In this document: in pieces, positions 18,801 through 27,251 of the stretch | How the letters are laid out: every line of letters begins with the position of its first letter | How positions within the stretch are numbered: the stretch's first letter is position 1 | Source of the DNA: Natrinema zhouii | GTDB lineage: Archaea; Halobacteriota; Halobacteria; Halobacteriales; Natrialbaceae | Assembly: GCF_013456555.2 (NCBI RefSeq) | Contig: NZ_CP084883.1 | Coordinates: forward strand, 372,001 to 436,000 | Reading direction: 5' to 3' | DNA: 64,000 nt | The notes under the pieces: model-generated | Told to the model about the DNA's origin: nothing | What the model saw: only the letters and a program-made list of their open reading frames with translations | The model's database searches: none | Translations under genes and position numbers: made by a program

Positions 18801-19607
18801 GACTTCGACGAGGTCGTGCTCGCGGACGGCTATCCGCCACAGAGTTCCAGCAGTGCTGACCCCGAGCCCAGTATCCGGTACGCGTTCCTCAATCGCAGCG
18901 GGTCGGACCTCGAGAGCACGTTCGTCTCGACGATCGAGTACTACGAGGGTGAACGCGTCGTCGACTCCGTCGAGAAAGTCAACGTCACCGGCGGCGAGGC
19001 CCACGCGGTCAGGGTAGAACTCACGAGCGGGCGGACCGACTACATCGTCTGTGCGTTCGACGAAAACGCCACCGTCGTCGTCGACGAGACGTTCGAGTTC
19101 AAGGGGTTCTTTGGCGTCTACTCGGTCGAAGACGACGACCCCGAATACGCCTACGTCCACGACGGCAGACGGCTGGCCCCTCTCGGTAGCGGGCCGTTAG
19201 TCCAAGAGGCGCACAGCGAAATCAAGGGGCTCGTCGAGGACTTCACGGAGGGGATGTCGCTCGAGAACGAACTCGCGATTCGGATCGGCAGCGGCCACCC
19301 ACCGGAACTCGAGCGTCACGCCGGCTTCGTCTACGTCGACAACGACAATTCAGATCCCTGGCGCGGCGAACCCGACCCGACGAATCCGGTCGAAGGGCGC
19401 GACCAGCGCGGCCGAGGCAACGGCGCGTATCCGATCGAAGCGATCGGCGACGGCGAGGGGAACGTCGTAAGGATCGATGTCGGCGATAAAACCTTCACCC
19501 GCGACTTCGTCGATTCCGAGCAACTCGAAGAGGGCGGCTATCATTACATTATCGACGAGGACGACGACGTCAGGATCCCGTTGACGGCGACCTGGTCCCG
19601 CGAGTAA
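15825..19607 (+). CDS. Large secreted heparinase II/III-like polysaccharide lyase
   Basis: The 1260-residue protein has a Tat signal at about residues 34-60 (PRRSFLAATG, hydrophobic core, then TWA and AED), so it is exported folded. An alpha-helical toroid-like region (about 65-620) is followed by a beta-sandwich insert that looks like a carbohydrate-binding module (about 638-740). A heparinase II/III-like beta region follows (about 760-1000), with HGHRDTLNIG at 775 and SHNTVVV near 819. A further beta region runs to the end. Family members cut uronic-acid polysaccharides by beta-elimination. The paralogue at 35984-40141 (minus) has the same order of parts. The start at 15825 has in-frame ATGs at 15831 and 15837 as alternatives. 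The polymer is unknown. Confidence 0.8.
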   Translation: MCMVMTSGNPETSIPEWQYDGLCTVTDRSPDIAVPRRSFLAATGAGIVGGLLAGSETTWAAEDDASHRKTRPTVWTAEMRQNARQNVTEYDWAASQRDSAVETADRLLDRWGPDLDSLWSLITSQDIPRGGGVSAERNILGGYSDPGTDRHWKIETTVENPNGDGNLVVPTNDFGAYRRSGLDERGMFDPELADDSLLVNEEHPEMGDGWGVDDGWGWVDEDDDLGAGEGNRWNFVAYYNHWFVWRPGGVRRLVVALQDAYLLTGDSTYAVAGLVVLDRIADVYPEMSIWEYKQSDGFMNNHGGRQTGRVLGGSWETNLVRDLMPAYDAFFPALEDDEVSNEVIGFLERKTVEFPGLDGKGSVRQIRENIEENFIQEILPAAKESDLIPSRGQRPAVALSARVQDDVRENGYTREALKWLFQPGGEQFVGDVWNEEPENWITTGGEVLTPLVNQCDRDGYWHEAAPLYNRIQMASIRQVAEVLKGYDGFDGADLYQHPKMQQALGINSDLILLDTLVPEIGDTHAYSGDRWVSQSGIEDGYEVTGDSRFAQLWHFVNGYSTAGIRGSIYDVNPERLGDEIQSIVDAEGPLDPSSQNLAGYGFAALRDGENYMNQQFGMTLDTSMLFHDASTAINDSFEEAIQLEAEQEGDQWSFTFDVDEAGEYELELEALFTSSYGIYELYLNDEHVDTVDFMAGGSGRDVLSYVEALPEGTNTMRWVNVGKNADSNGYKMALYSLTLLDEEDRARRDDAAELGNAKRAVWLYYGRNGIGGGGTPHGHRDTLNIGIAANEMELARDLGYPERTGTYAPRQFFTDNTLSHNTVVVDDGGQEHHWVGEPRHFEGDDERVNLIDVEAPSVYDQTDEYRRTTAMITVDDEHSYAVDFFTVEGGDDHRFSFHGTKADVSTEGLDLVAQEGGTLAGEDVPFGDGAYDEAMYDADGARTAGAGFNYFDNVERDRDPGEKIAVEWDVEDHFDVRDDDAEDVRMRLTSFGDFDEVVLADGYPPQSSSSADPEPSIRYAFLNRSGSDLESTFVSTIEYYEGERVVDSVEKVNVTGGEAHAVRVELTSGRTDYIVCAFDENATVVVDETFEFKGFFGVYSVEDDDPEYAYVHDGRRLAPLGSGPLVQEAHSEIKGLVEDFTEGMSLENELAIRIGSGHPPELERHAGFVYVDNDNSDPWRGEPDPTNPVEGRDQRGRGNGAYPIEAIGDGEGNVVRIDVGDKTFTRDFVDSEQLEEGGYHYIIDEDDDVRIPLTATWSRE

Positions 19608-19640
19608 ATACGTCGATCCCGTCCGTTTCTTGCGATCGAT

Positions 19641-21305
19641 TCACCTGCTCTGGCGTTCGAGAGGGAGCGACTCGCGCGGTTTCGTCTCCCGACCGAGTAC
19701 CGTTACGAGAGCCCGGCCGGCCGTTTCGGGAATCGGTTCTGGCATGCCGAGTCGGTCCTGGGCGTATGTCGCGACGTACGCGATGTCGTCGGGCAACCGT
19801 TCGTACTCGTTCGGCAGCCCGAGCGAGACGACGACGACCGGAAGCGCGTCGGACAGCGCGTCGACCACTCGCCGCTGTCCGTCCGGGAATTCCTCCCGGG
19901 TGTACGTCGTGACGACCGCGATGTCGACGGCATCGGCGATCGATCGAAGCGTTTCGAGGCGGGTGTCGAGCGATTCGGGTTCGATCGGCGGTTTCGGATC
20001 GTCGAGCGCCCGTCCGTCGCTCGGAGCGAGCGAACGGCCGATGACGTCGCCGAACGCAGCGTCGAGCCGCGGTTCGAGGGAGCGAACGCCCCTGATACCG
20101 GTCAGGAGGACGTCCGCGTCGTCGGGCAGCGGCAGGACGTCCGCGTCGTCGAGAACAGTGTAGGATCGTTCGTACGCGGCCGCAGCGATCGATTCGTGCG
20201 CTTTGCTTCCGGTCGTTTCGAGCGCCTCGAGCGGGTCGACGTGCCGCCGCTCGGAGAGATCATACGCGTCCTTCAGCGCCAGGATCCGCTCGACCGACTC
20301 GTCGATGCGCGACTCACGGATGTCGCCGGACGTGACTGCGTCGACGATCGCGTCGCGCATCTCGCGGAGGTCGGTGGCGGGGACGTACCCGGTGAGGAGG
20401 AGATCGACACCGGCGTCGAGAGCTCGGACCGCGGCCTCGCCGACGCCGTAGTTGTCGGCGATCGCGTCCATCATCATCGCGTCGGTGACGACGACGCCGT
20501 CGAAGCCGAGGTCGTCCCGGAGCAGGTCCGAGAGAACCGTCCGGGAGAGAGTCGCCGGCAGATCTGGATCAAGACAGTCGACGACGATGTGCGAGGTCAT
20601 GAGACAGTCGACGCCTTCCTCGATCATCGTCTCGAACGGCGGGAGGTGGACCCGTTCGAGCGTTTCCCGGTCGTAGGTGACGTGGGGCAACTCGTGGTGG
20701 GAGTCCTCGGCGGTGTCGCCGTGGCCGGGGAAGTGTTTCGCCACCGCGATCTGGTTCGTGGCGTGAATTCCGTCGAGCGCCGCGGTTGCGTACTCGGAGA
20801 CCGTCTCGGGATCACTCCCGGGCGATCGGACGCCGATCACCGGATTGTCGGGGTTCGTGTTCACGTCGACGACCGGTTGGTGGCTCGTGTTCAGTCCCAT
20901 CGCCAGCATATCGCGCGCGACGGCGGCGGAAACGTCCCTCGCGAGGTCGAGATCGCCCGCCGCGGTTCGACCCATGAGTGCCGGGTACGCCCGAGTACCG
21001 TGTTCGACGATGTCCACGGCCCCGTACTCGCAGTCACAGGAGAGTAACAGGGGGATTCCGTGGGATGTCCGCGTCGCCCACTGCTGGAGGCGGTTCGCGT
21101 ACTGCGCCATGAAGTGCGGGGTCACCGCGTGCGAACCGTACACCCGGACCGCTCCGGGCTGGATCTCCTCGATGACGGTTTTCATCCCCTCGTCGGGCCA
21201 CTCAGTTCCCGTTTCGAGGTGACTGAGGCCGATTCCCACATGGAGCAGTTGTCCCACTTTTGCCTCCAGCGATAACGCTTCGATTGTCGCTGTCGAATCG
21301 TCCAT
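19641..21305 (-). CDS. Glycoside hydrolase family 3, NagZ-like beta-N-acetylhexosaminidase
   Basis: The 554-residue protein has the GH3 N-terminal barrel with the NagZ signature KHFPGHGDTAEDSHHELP at 190-207. Its His-Asp pair is the general acid used by N-acetylhexosaminidases of this family. The likely nucleophile is Asp275 in VVTDAMMMD. A C-terminal alpha/beta domain (about 395-545) follows. There is no signal peptide, so it should act inside the cell on imported oligosaccharides, releasing N-acetylhexosamine. Its stop lies only 33 bases from the convergent heparinase-like gene. The GH20 enzyme at 24874 could act on the same linkage. Confidence 0.85.
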   Translation of the reverse strand: MDDSTATIEALSLEAKVGQLLHVGIGLSHLETGTEWPDEGMKTVIEEIQPGAVRVYGSHAVTPHFMAQYANRLQQWATRTSHGIPLLLSCDCEYGAVDIVEHGTRAYPALMGRTAAGDLDLARDVSAAVARDMLAMGLNTSHQPVVDVNTNPDNPVIGVRSPGSDPETVSEYATAALDGIHATNQIAVAKHFPGHGDTAEDSHHELPHVTYDRETLERVHLPPFETMIEEGVDCLMTSHIVVDCLDPDLPATLSRTVLSDLLRDDLGFDGVVVTDAMMMDAIADNYGVGEAAVRALDAGVDLLLTGYVPATDLREMRDAIVDAVTSGDIRESRIDESVERILALKDAYDLSERRHVDPLEALETTGSKAHESIAAAAYERSYTVLDDADVLPLPDDADVLLTGIRGVRSLEPRLDAAFGDVIGRSLAPSDGRALDDPKPPIEPESLDTRLETLRSIADAVDIAVVTTYTREEFPDGQRRVVDALSDALPVVVVSLGLPNEYERLPDDIAYVATYAQDRLGMPEPIPETAGRALVTVLGRETKPRESLPLERQSR

Positions 21306-21565
21306 ATTCTTCCTGTGCGGTGTGATGTCAATATTCTACCGGTCGCGTGAGCCGACCGAACCGGAGAGAGCGCTGTGAGAGACGATGTGCAGTCGAGCGT
21401 GACCTCCCTCGCTTGGACAGGGTTTCGTTCGTCGTTCCAATAACCTCCGCGGCGGTGATCCGATGACGCCGTCCGGATTATCGGCGTCCTCGACTGTGGA
21501 GGTCCACGAGCAGCGACGAGTTGCGCGTCTCTCGAGCGAATCGTACTCGCGCTCGCCGGTCCGGC

Positions 21566-22462
21566 TCAGTAGTACGGTTCGTAGTCGGCCAGAAACGGTG
21601 TACTGTCGACCGGCGTCGCCGCGGGTATCACGTCCTCATCGGACGGGACCGGCTTCCCCTCCTCGATGGCAGTCTGCACACCGAGATGCAGCCGTGCACC
21701 GTCGATCAGCCGATGCCGATCGTTGCGCTCACCGCGCGCCGCCGCGACGAACCCGTCGAGAAACGGGTCATACATCCGCTCGAGCTCCGAGACTGTACTC
21801 TCGATCGCCACGGCGTCCGTCCTGTCACCGACGGAAAGGAAGGCGAACGTGGCGTCCTGTTCCGACCCGTCGAAATCGAACGTGACGGTCGATCCGTCTT
21901 CGAAGTGGACCGCCGTCACGTGACCGGCGCTGTCGATCGGTTCGATCCGGGTCCAGTCGACGCCGAGCACCGATCGGGCAGCGTCGATCAGGTGGACGCC
22001 GTAGTAAAACGGATCGCCGTAGCCCGAACAGAACAGCGTCTCCGGATTCGTCTCGGACAACGCCGAAACGGCCGGATGAAACGGAACCGCCGAACCGCCG
22101 TACAACGGGGCGTCTCCCCGCTTGGCCGCGGCGGCGATCGCGTCGACGTCGGAAACGGAACCAGCGAGCGGTTTGTCGATCATCGTCGGTACGCCCGCCT
22201 CGAGGAAGGGAACGGCGAGCGGCCGATGCGTACACCAGTCGACAGTCAGGACCATCACGGCGTCGACCGCGTCGATCATCGCGCGGGCGTCGTCGTACCG
22301 GGTCGCATCGTGCTCGGTACAAAACTCGTCTATGTACGTATCGTTTCGTCTGTCCCCGCTGTCCCAGACTGCTCCGACGGTGGTATCGTCGCGGTCATTG
22401 AGAACTGACGCGAACTTTTCGGGATGACTAGTGTCTAACCCGAGCATTCCAGTCTCGATCAT
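21566..22462 (-). CDS. Gfo/Idh/MocA family oxidoreductase
   Basis: The 298-residue protein has an N-terminal Rossmann domain opening with GMLGLDTSHP and a DKP motif (MIDKPLAG) where most relatives have EKP. A C-terminal alpha/beta dimerisation domain follows. Family members oxidise or reduce sugars and inositols with NAD(P). It is short for the family (usually 330-380) but looks complete. The TATA box and a palindrome (22464-22489) lie directly upstream of the ATG at 22462. It diverges from the SDR gene at 22587. It is one of three Gfo/Idh proteins in this carbohydrate block. Confidence 0.82.
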   Translation of the reverse strand: MIETGMLGLDTSHPEKFASVLNDRDDTTVGAVWDSGDRRNDTYIDEFCTEHDATRYDDARAMIDAVDAVMVLTVDWCTHRPLAVPFLEAGVPTMIDKPLAGSVSDVDAIAAAAKRGDAPLYGGSAVPFHPAVSALSETNPETLFCSGYGDPFYYGVHLIDAARSVLGVDWTRIEPIDSAGHVTAVHFEDGSTVTFDFDGSEQDATFAFLSVGDRTDAVAIESTVSELERMYDPFLDGFVAAARGERNDRHRLIDGARLHLGVQTAIEEGKPVPSDEDVIPAATPVDSTPFLADYEPYY

Positions 22463-22463
22463 C

Positions 22464-22489
22464 TATGGTAAGTTATTTGGTATACCATA
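22464..22489. promoter_or_regulatory. Palindrome with ATGGT/ACCAT arms, candidate operator
   Basis: The arms TATGGTA (22464-22470) and TACCATA (22483-22489) form an inverted repeat. It starts two bases before the ATG at 22462 (minus gene) and its far arm overlaps the TATA-like element (22487-22494). A protein bound here would block transcription of the oxidoreductase. A very similar element precedes the heparinase-like gene at 40141. IclR regulators often bind such imperfect palindromes, but the binder is unknown. Confidence 0.5.
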
Positions 22490-22586
22490 TAATTCTGCCC
22501 CCGTCCGACGACCGGACTCGATTCTCGTCGCATCGCGATCGGTGACCCGATCAATTAAGGCGAATGCCACGTATATTCCAGGTATA

Positions 22587-23450
22587 ATGTCCGCATTGCT
22601 CACGGAGAAAACGGTGATCGTCACCGGTGCCACTCGCGGAATCGGTAGAGCGATCGCCGAGCGGTTCGCGGCGGAGAGCGCGAACCTCGTCGTCTGCTCG
22701 CGAAGCGAAGACGACGTAACGACGGTCGCGGAACAGTTGCGTGCCGACCACGACGTCGACGCCATCGGCCTTCCGTGCGACGTCACATCCACCGACGAGA
22801 TCGAAGCGATGGTCGACGCAACTCTCGAGCGCTTCGACGGCATCGACGCCCTCGTCAGTAACGCCGGTGGCTCGATCGACGACGACAACCTTCACCGGAT
22901 CGACGAGGAAGCGTGGGACCGAACCGTCGAACTCAATCTCAAATCGCTGTTTCTGGTGTCCCGCGAGGTAGTCCCGGCGATGGTCGAAAGCGGCGGCGGT
23001 TCGATCGTCCACGTGTCCTCGGTCAACGGCATCGACGGTATCGGACAGATCGCCTATTCGTCAGCCCGGAGCGGCGTCCTCGGCCTCTCTCGGCTCATCG
23101 CGACGCAGTACGGTCGTCACGGCATCCGTTCGAACGTCGTCTGTCCGGGAACCATCGAGACCGATCGCCGCGACAGAGCCATGAACGAGGTCGGTGAGAG
23201 CCGTGATTCCGCCGAACACGACGGCGAGTGGACCCAGCGCGATCAGTGGATCGACCAGTATCCCGCCGGGCGGTTCGGGACCCCGGACGAAGTGGCTGAT
23301 GCGGCACTCTTTCTCGCCTCCGATATGTCATCGTTCGTCAACGGAACCAGCCTCGTCGTCGACGGCGGACTGACAGCCGGACTGGACTGGAGCTTCCAAC
23401 GCCAGATCTTCCAGAGCGAGGAACGGCCGACTCGGCCCAGCAAGCGGTGA
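22587..23450 (+). CDS. Short-chain dehydrogenase/reductase (SDR) with an unusual YxxxR active site
   Basis: The 287-residue protein is a classical SDR. The cofactor motif TGATRGIG is at 13-20, NAG is at 92-94, the catalytic Ser is at about 144-145 and Tyr at 157. The lysine that should follow four residues later is Arg161 (YSSAR instead of YxxxK). A C-terminal segment with VNGTSLVVDGG is normal. Relatives interconvert keto and hydroxy groups of sugars and sugar acids, for example 2-deoxy-gluconate 3-dehydrogenases of uronate catabolism. The ATG at 22587 is preferred because residues before it are not family-like. It diverges from the Gfo/Idh gene. Confidence 0.85.
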   Translation: MSALLTEKTVIVTGATRGIGRAIAERFAAESANLVVCSRSEDDVTTVAEQLRADHDVDAIGLPCDVTSTDEIEAMVDATLERFDGIDALVSNAGGSIDDDNLHRIDEEAWDRTVELNLKSLFLVSREVVPAMVESGGGSIVHVSSVNGIDGIGQIAYSSARSGVLGLSRLIATQYGRHGIRSNVVCPGTIETDRRDRAMNEVGESRDSAEHDGEWTQRDQWIDQYPAGRFGTPDEVADAALFLASDMSSFVNGTSLVVDGGLTAGLDWSFQRQIFQSEERPTRPSKR

Positions 23451-23481
23451 GCGCGTCTCCGTCAGAGAGAGTATTCCCTCA

Positions 23482-24627
23482 TCAGACGTGTTCCGTCGCC
23501 CACACGAAGAACCTGAGTGGGAGGACCGCCTCGAGGAACGGATCGGTCGCTCGCAGGGTTTCACACCGGTTCGGCAGGCCGAACAACAGCGACGTCAGCG
23601 CCGTCCGTTCGAGTTCGAGATCCGGTGCTCCCGTCTCCGGCTCGATTGACACTGACGCAGGTCCATAGGCGATGCGGACCGACTCGCCGTCAATGATCCC
23701 GAGCCCGATCGACCCCTGTTCCGTTCGACCGCTCTGGAGCCACCGGTCTTCGAGCTGACCCCGGAACGCTGTGAGGAGCCCGTGGAGATCACAGATGCGG
23801 AGTTTCCGATGCGGATGGGCCGACCAGATCCTACTGTGGCGAGCGAACACGGGCTCGAGGGGGTGCCACGGTGGCACGCGAGCGGTCAGTTCGGTCAGGT
23901 CGTACATCGCCAGCACGTGCGAGAGCAGCGTCTCGAGGCCGGCTTCCGAACCACCGAACTCCTCGATCGTTCGATTCGGACTCTCGCGAGTGAGGCTCAC
24001 GTACGCCGGGTCATTACCGCCGTCGTCCTCGTAGACGAGCGTCTCCAGACCGCGCTGACCGAAGACAGTCCGAGCGTCCGTCCGGTCACGGACGACGCGA
24101 TATGGTTCAGCCTCGTGGATCGCGTGGAGCGTCTCGAGATGGTCATCAGTGCCGTAGCCGACAACCGTTTCGGAGGCGGTCAGTTCGCCGTCGAACGACC
24201 GGCCATCGAGAACGTACCGGTGCTCGTTCCCCGACAGCTCGTAGCCGAAGTGACCGTAGCGCTGTCGGTTCCCACTGAGATCCGAGAGCGGAACGCCGCG
24301 TTCATCCATTCTGTCGAACCAGAACTCGAGGAGTTGACTCATGTAGCCGTTACCCCGATACCGTCGGTCAGTCGCGACGCCGCCGATACCCCAGCACTCG
24401 ATCGTTCCCGTCCCGATCGAGAGCGTCTGGGGGATTGCCGCGATGTGACTTACGATCCGTCCGTCTTCGACGATAATCGCATGCCGGTCGCTGTGATCTC
24501 GATCGTAGGCGAACGGGAGTCGTGCCGCCATGCCACCGCGCTCGTTGGAGAAGTACCGATCCAGTAGCGCCATCAGTTCCGGGAACTCGTCCGGCGTTGC
24601 GAGCCGCGGTCCGTCGGGGTCGGTCAT
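23482..24627 (-). CDS. GNAT family N-acetyltransferase, Eis-like
   Basis: The 381-residue protein has an N-terminal GNAT fold (about 10-135, acetyl-CoA loop VATDRRYRGNGYMSQLL) and a second GNAT-like middle part. A C-terminal sterol-carrier-like domain (about 285-381) ends in a terminal carboxylate motif region (FFVWATEHV). This three-part plan is that of Eis (enhanced intracellular survival) proteins, which acetylate amines on multiple positions. It ends 31 bases from the convergent SDR gene. Its place among hexosamine genes makes amino-sugar N-acetylation conceivable, but no direct evidence supports that. Confidence 0.8.
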   Translation of the reverse strand: MTDPDGPRLATPDEFPELMALLDRYFSNERGGMAARLPFAYDRDHSDRHAIIVEDGRIVSHIAAIPQTLSIGTGTIECWGIGGVATDRRYRGNGYMSQLLEFWFDRMDERGVPLSDLSGNRQRYGHFGYELSGNEHRYVLDGRSFDGELTASETVVGYGTDDHLETLHAIHEAEPYRVVRDRTDARTVFGQRGLETLVYEDDGGNDPAYVSLTRESPNRTIEEFGGSEAGLETLLSHVLAMYDLTELTARVPPWHPLEPVFARHSRIWSAHPHRKLRICDLHGLLTAFRGQLEDRWLQSGRTEQGSIGLGIIDGESVRIAYGPASVSIEPETGAPDLELERTALTSLLFGLPNRCETLRATDPFLEAVLPLRFFVWATEHV

Positions 24628-24873
24628 GCTTTGATCCCCGTATTCCGTTCGCGGTCGCCACGCGAGTCGGCCGGTGGCATCGCTGAGTCGATCGAGTCCT
24701 CACCGAATAACACTGACTGGATCACCATTTGTCGTATTCTCTCCACGGAACATCATAAATACTGGTGGGCGTTACCCCACGACGCGAGTACGTGACGGCG
24801 ACTCGAGCGTGGCGTCGATCCCGAAGCGGTGAAAACGATTAAGACGACCGCCCGTATTGGTGCCTGATAACGC

Positions 24874-26610
24874 ATGACAGCGACAGAGAGACGCGCCGTT
24901 CCGCGACCGCGCCAAGTCGACACGACGGAGGGTGTCGTCCAGTTCGACGCTCCCATCGTGGTCGGGACGCCTGAAGAGAAAGCGACACCGGTGGTCAATC
25001 TGTTCGAGACGCTCCTCGGGCGAGAGATCGACGACCGGGTCGTCCGGGCTGATGAGGACACGGAGCCGGACGTTCGGCTAACGATCGACGACTGTCCCTC
25101 TTCAGAGTTCGACGACCCCGAGGGGTACGTTCTCGAAACCACCGACGATACCGTCACGATTCGCGCGTCGACTGTCGACGGGCTCCGATACGGCTGCCAG
25201 ACGTTCGTCACAGCGCTCACGGTTCGAGACGACGATCGACCAGTGTTCCCGGCCGGCGAGATCCACGACTGGCCGGCGACGAGCTGGCGGGGGTTCATGC
25301 TCGACCCGGCACGCGGCTTTCTGCCGGTCGCTCGGGTGAAACGCCGGATCGATCAGGCCGCGCGGTCGAAACTGAACCGGCTTCATCTCCACCTGCTCGA
25401 CGACGAGTCCTACGCGCTCGAGTCCGAGGCATATCCCGAATTGAACCGGGATTCGAACGGAACCAAACGTCCGGCGTACTCGTCGGCGGACGTCGCCGAA
25501 CTGGTCGACTACGCGGGGCGTCGCGGAATCGAAATCGTCCCCGAAATCGACATGCCGGCCCACGCGCGCCATATCCTCGAGACGTATCCTGAGCTCCAGT
25601 GTACCGTCGAGGGCGGCGACCCCAGCGAACGGACGATATGTCTCGGTAACCGCGAGACGATCGAGTTCGTCGAAACGTTACTCGAGGAGGTAACCGAACG
25701 GTTCCCGTTCGACGTGGTCCACATCGGCGGCGACGAGTGGGAGATGCTGGGCCACTCGTGGGACGAGTGCGTCGACTGTCGAGCGAAGATGGCAGCGGAT
25801 GGATCCGAGACGGTCACCGAACACTTCTACGCGTTCATTCGCCATATTCACGAGTTCCTCGAGGAGCGCGACCGGCGGACGACGCTCTGGAACGACCAGA
25901 TCGATATCTCCGAATCACCGGACCTGCCGCGAGACGTTACGATCCAGTTTTGGCGCGTCGCGGGACCGAGTCGCGGTCCGGTCGAGGGGTGTAGCATGGC
26001 GCGGTTTCTGGAGGAAGGATTCGACGTCGTTAACTCGTACGTTCACGCGGCCTACGTCAACGGGTGGATCACCGAGGAATACGTCCTCGGCTGGGAACCG
26101 AAACGGCGACCGTCGGTTCCCGAGAACCACGAGGAACAGGTTCTGGGTGGCGAACTCCTCGCCTGGGAACCGTCCGACGAACCGGCTCGCGAGTACTTCG
26201 AGCGCGCGCTTCCGTCGGCGATTCCTGTCTTTGCCGATCGGCTCTGGAACGGGGCTCCGATCGCGGACCGTTCGTCGTTCTCGCGGGCGTTGACGAGACA
26301 CGCACTCGGACCATACGTACCCGACGGATTCGACATCTACCGCGAACTCGGCGGAACGATTCTGCCGACGGACTGGAAGCGCTCCGACCCGAGTCCGCCC
26401 GCCCACGCGAACCGCTCGCTTGGTGATCGAACGCCACGAGAGGCGATGGCCGAGTACGAGGCGGCGATCGAGACGCTCTCCGCACTCCGAGAGGCCGAAG
26501 AGACGGTGTATCCGGAAACCGCCGACGCGTACGTCGACTGTCTCGAGTGGCTCGTCGACGTGGCCGAACGCGACGGACGGGGCGTGATCGATCGTCCCTG
26601 GGAACCGTAA
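24874..26610 (+). CDS. Glycoside hydrolase family 20, beta-N-acetylhexosaminidase
   Basis: The 578-residue protein has the GH20 N-terminal alpha/beta domain (about 20-125). The TIM barrel (about 130-480) carries HIGGDEW at 283-289, where Asp287 and Glu288 are the catalytic pair. LNRLHLHLLDDESY (168-180) and IVPEIDMPAH (221-230) are typical family segments. The enzyme removes terminal GlcNAc or GalNAc by substrate-assisted catalysis, which needs the 2-acetamido group. There is no signal peptide, so it should act in the cytoplasm. It and the GH3 enzyme are the strongest evidence that the target glycan contains N-acetylhexosamine. Confidence 0.9.
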   Translation: MTATERRAVPRPRQVDTTEGVVQFDAPIVVGTPEEKATPVVNLFETLLGREIDDRVVRADEDTEPDVRLTIDDCPSSEFDDPEGYVLETTDDTVTIRASTVDGLRYGCQTFVTALTVRDDDRPVFPAGEIHDWPATSWRGFMLDPARGFLPVARVKRRIDQAARSKLNRLHLHLLDDESYALESEAYPELNRDSNGTKRPAYSSADVAELVDYAGRRGIEIVPEIDMPAHARHILETYPELQCTVEGGDPSERTICLGNRETIEFVETLLEEVTERFPFDVVHIGGDEWEMLGHSWDECVDCRAKMAADGSETVTEHFYAFIRHIHEFLEERDRRTTLWNDQIDISESPDLPRDVTIQFWRVAGPSRGPVEGCSMARFLEEGFDVVNSYVHAAYVNGWITEEYVLGWEPKRRPSVPENHEEQVLGGELLAWEPSDEPAREYFERALPSAIPVFADRLWNGAPIADRSSFSRALTRHALGPYVPDGFDIYRELGGTILPTDWKRSDPSPPAHANRSLGDRTPREAMAEYEAAIETLSALREAEETVYPETADAYVDCLEWLVDVAERDGRGVIDRPWEP

Positions 26611-27251
26611 CGACGTCCACGTTTTCGGGACGAGGAAGTAGCAGCGAGCCTGCTGCACAATCGTTTTGTTCTGTAAAACGATAATGGCTGCGAGAGCGCA
26701 TCGGTACTGCTGTCCTCCCCCTTACAACCAAACCCGCCCTCTTGAATGACACCCATAGGTATGTAATGAGGACTCGTCGATTGACCGCGTTTTCGTCCCG
26801 AAACCGCTCACTCGCTTCACGGTACTAGCCGATATCTGACTCGAAAGCCGATCGACCCAGTTTTCGCGTCTCGAACACGATCACTAACCGGGATGAACGA
26901 CTGCTGTAACCGTCACGACACTGATTTGAAATGGCAAAACGAACCACTGTTCGATCGGCGGTAATTCGAACCGATCACCGCTCGAGTCACTATCGGCAAA
27001 AACGGTCTCAGGCGATAGTAGCCGCTGAAAGTCGTTGTACACCTGGCCGCATGGCAGCTGTGTGATCAGTGGGTGAATCGTTTCAGTGGCTCCTATCGAA
27101 GAACCACGAACCCTGCTCACTTTCGCGAATCGGGATCCGATCTAGCCCCCTTGGTGTTTTATATTGCTAAACGAGTAACTGTCGTCTCCGTCTCCGTTTC
27201 CGATTGGTTCGGGACCGAATACTTTTACCGCTCATCAGCGACTACACTCGT
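26611..27251. other. Gene-free interval
   Basis: This 641-base spacer between the GH20 gene and the next gene shows no coding frame I trust and no transposon similarity. The promoter of the downstream gene must lie in its right end; a TATA-like TTTTATATT is at about 27158-27166. Confidence 0.5.

Noticed and set aside
24720..24732. ATGGTGAT half-site upstream of the GNAT gene
   Set aside because: It is about 95 bases from the start codon, lacks a second arm and a TATA box beside it, so the match is probably chance.
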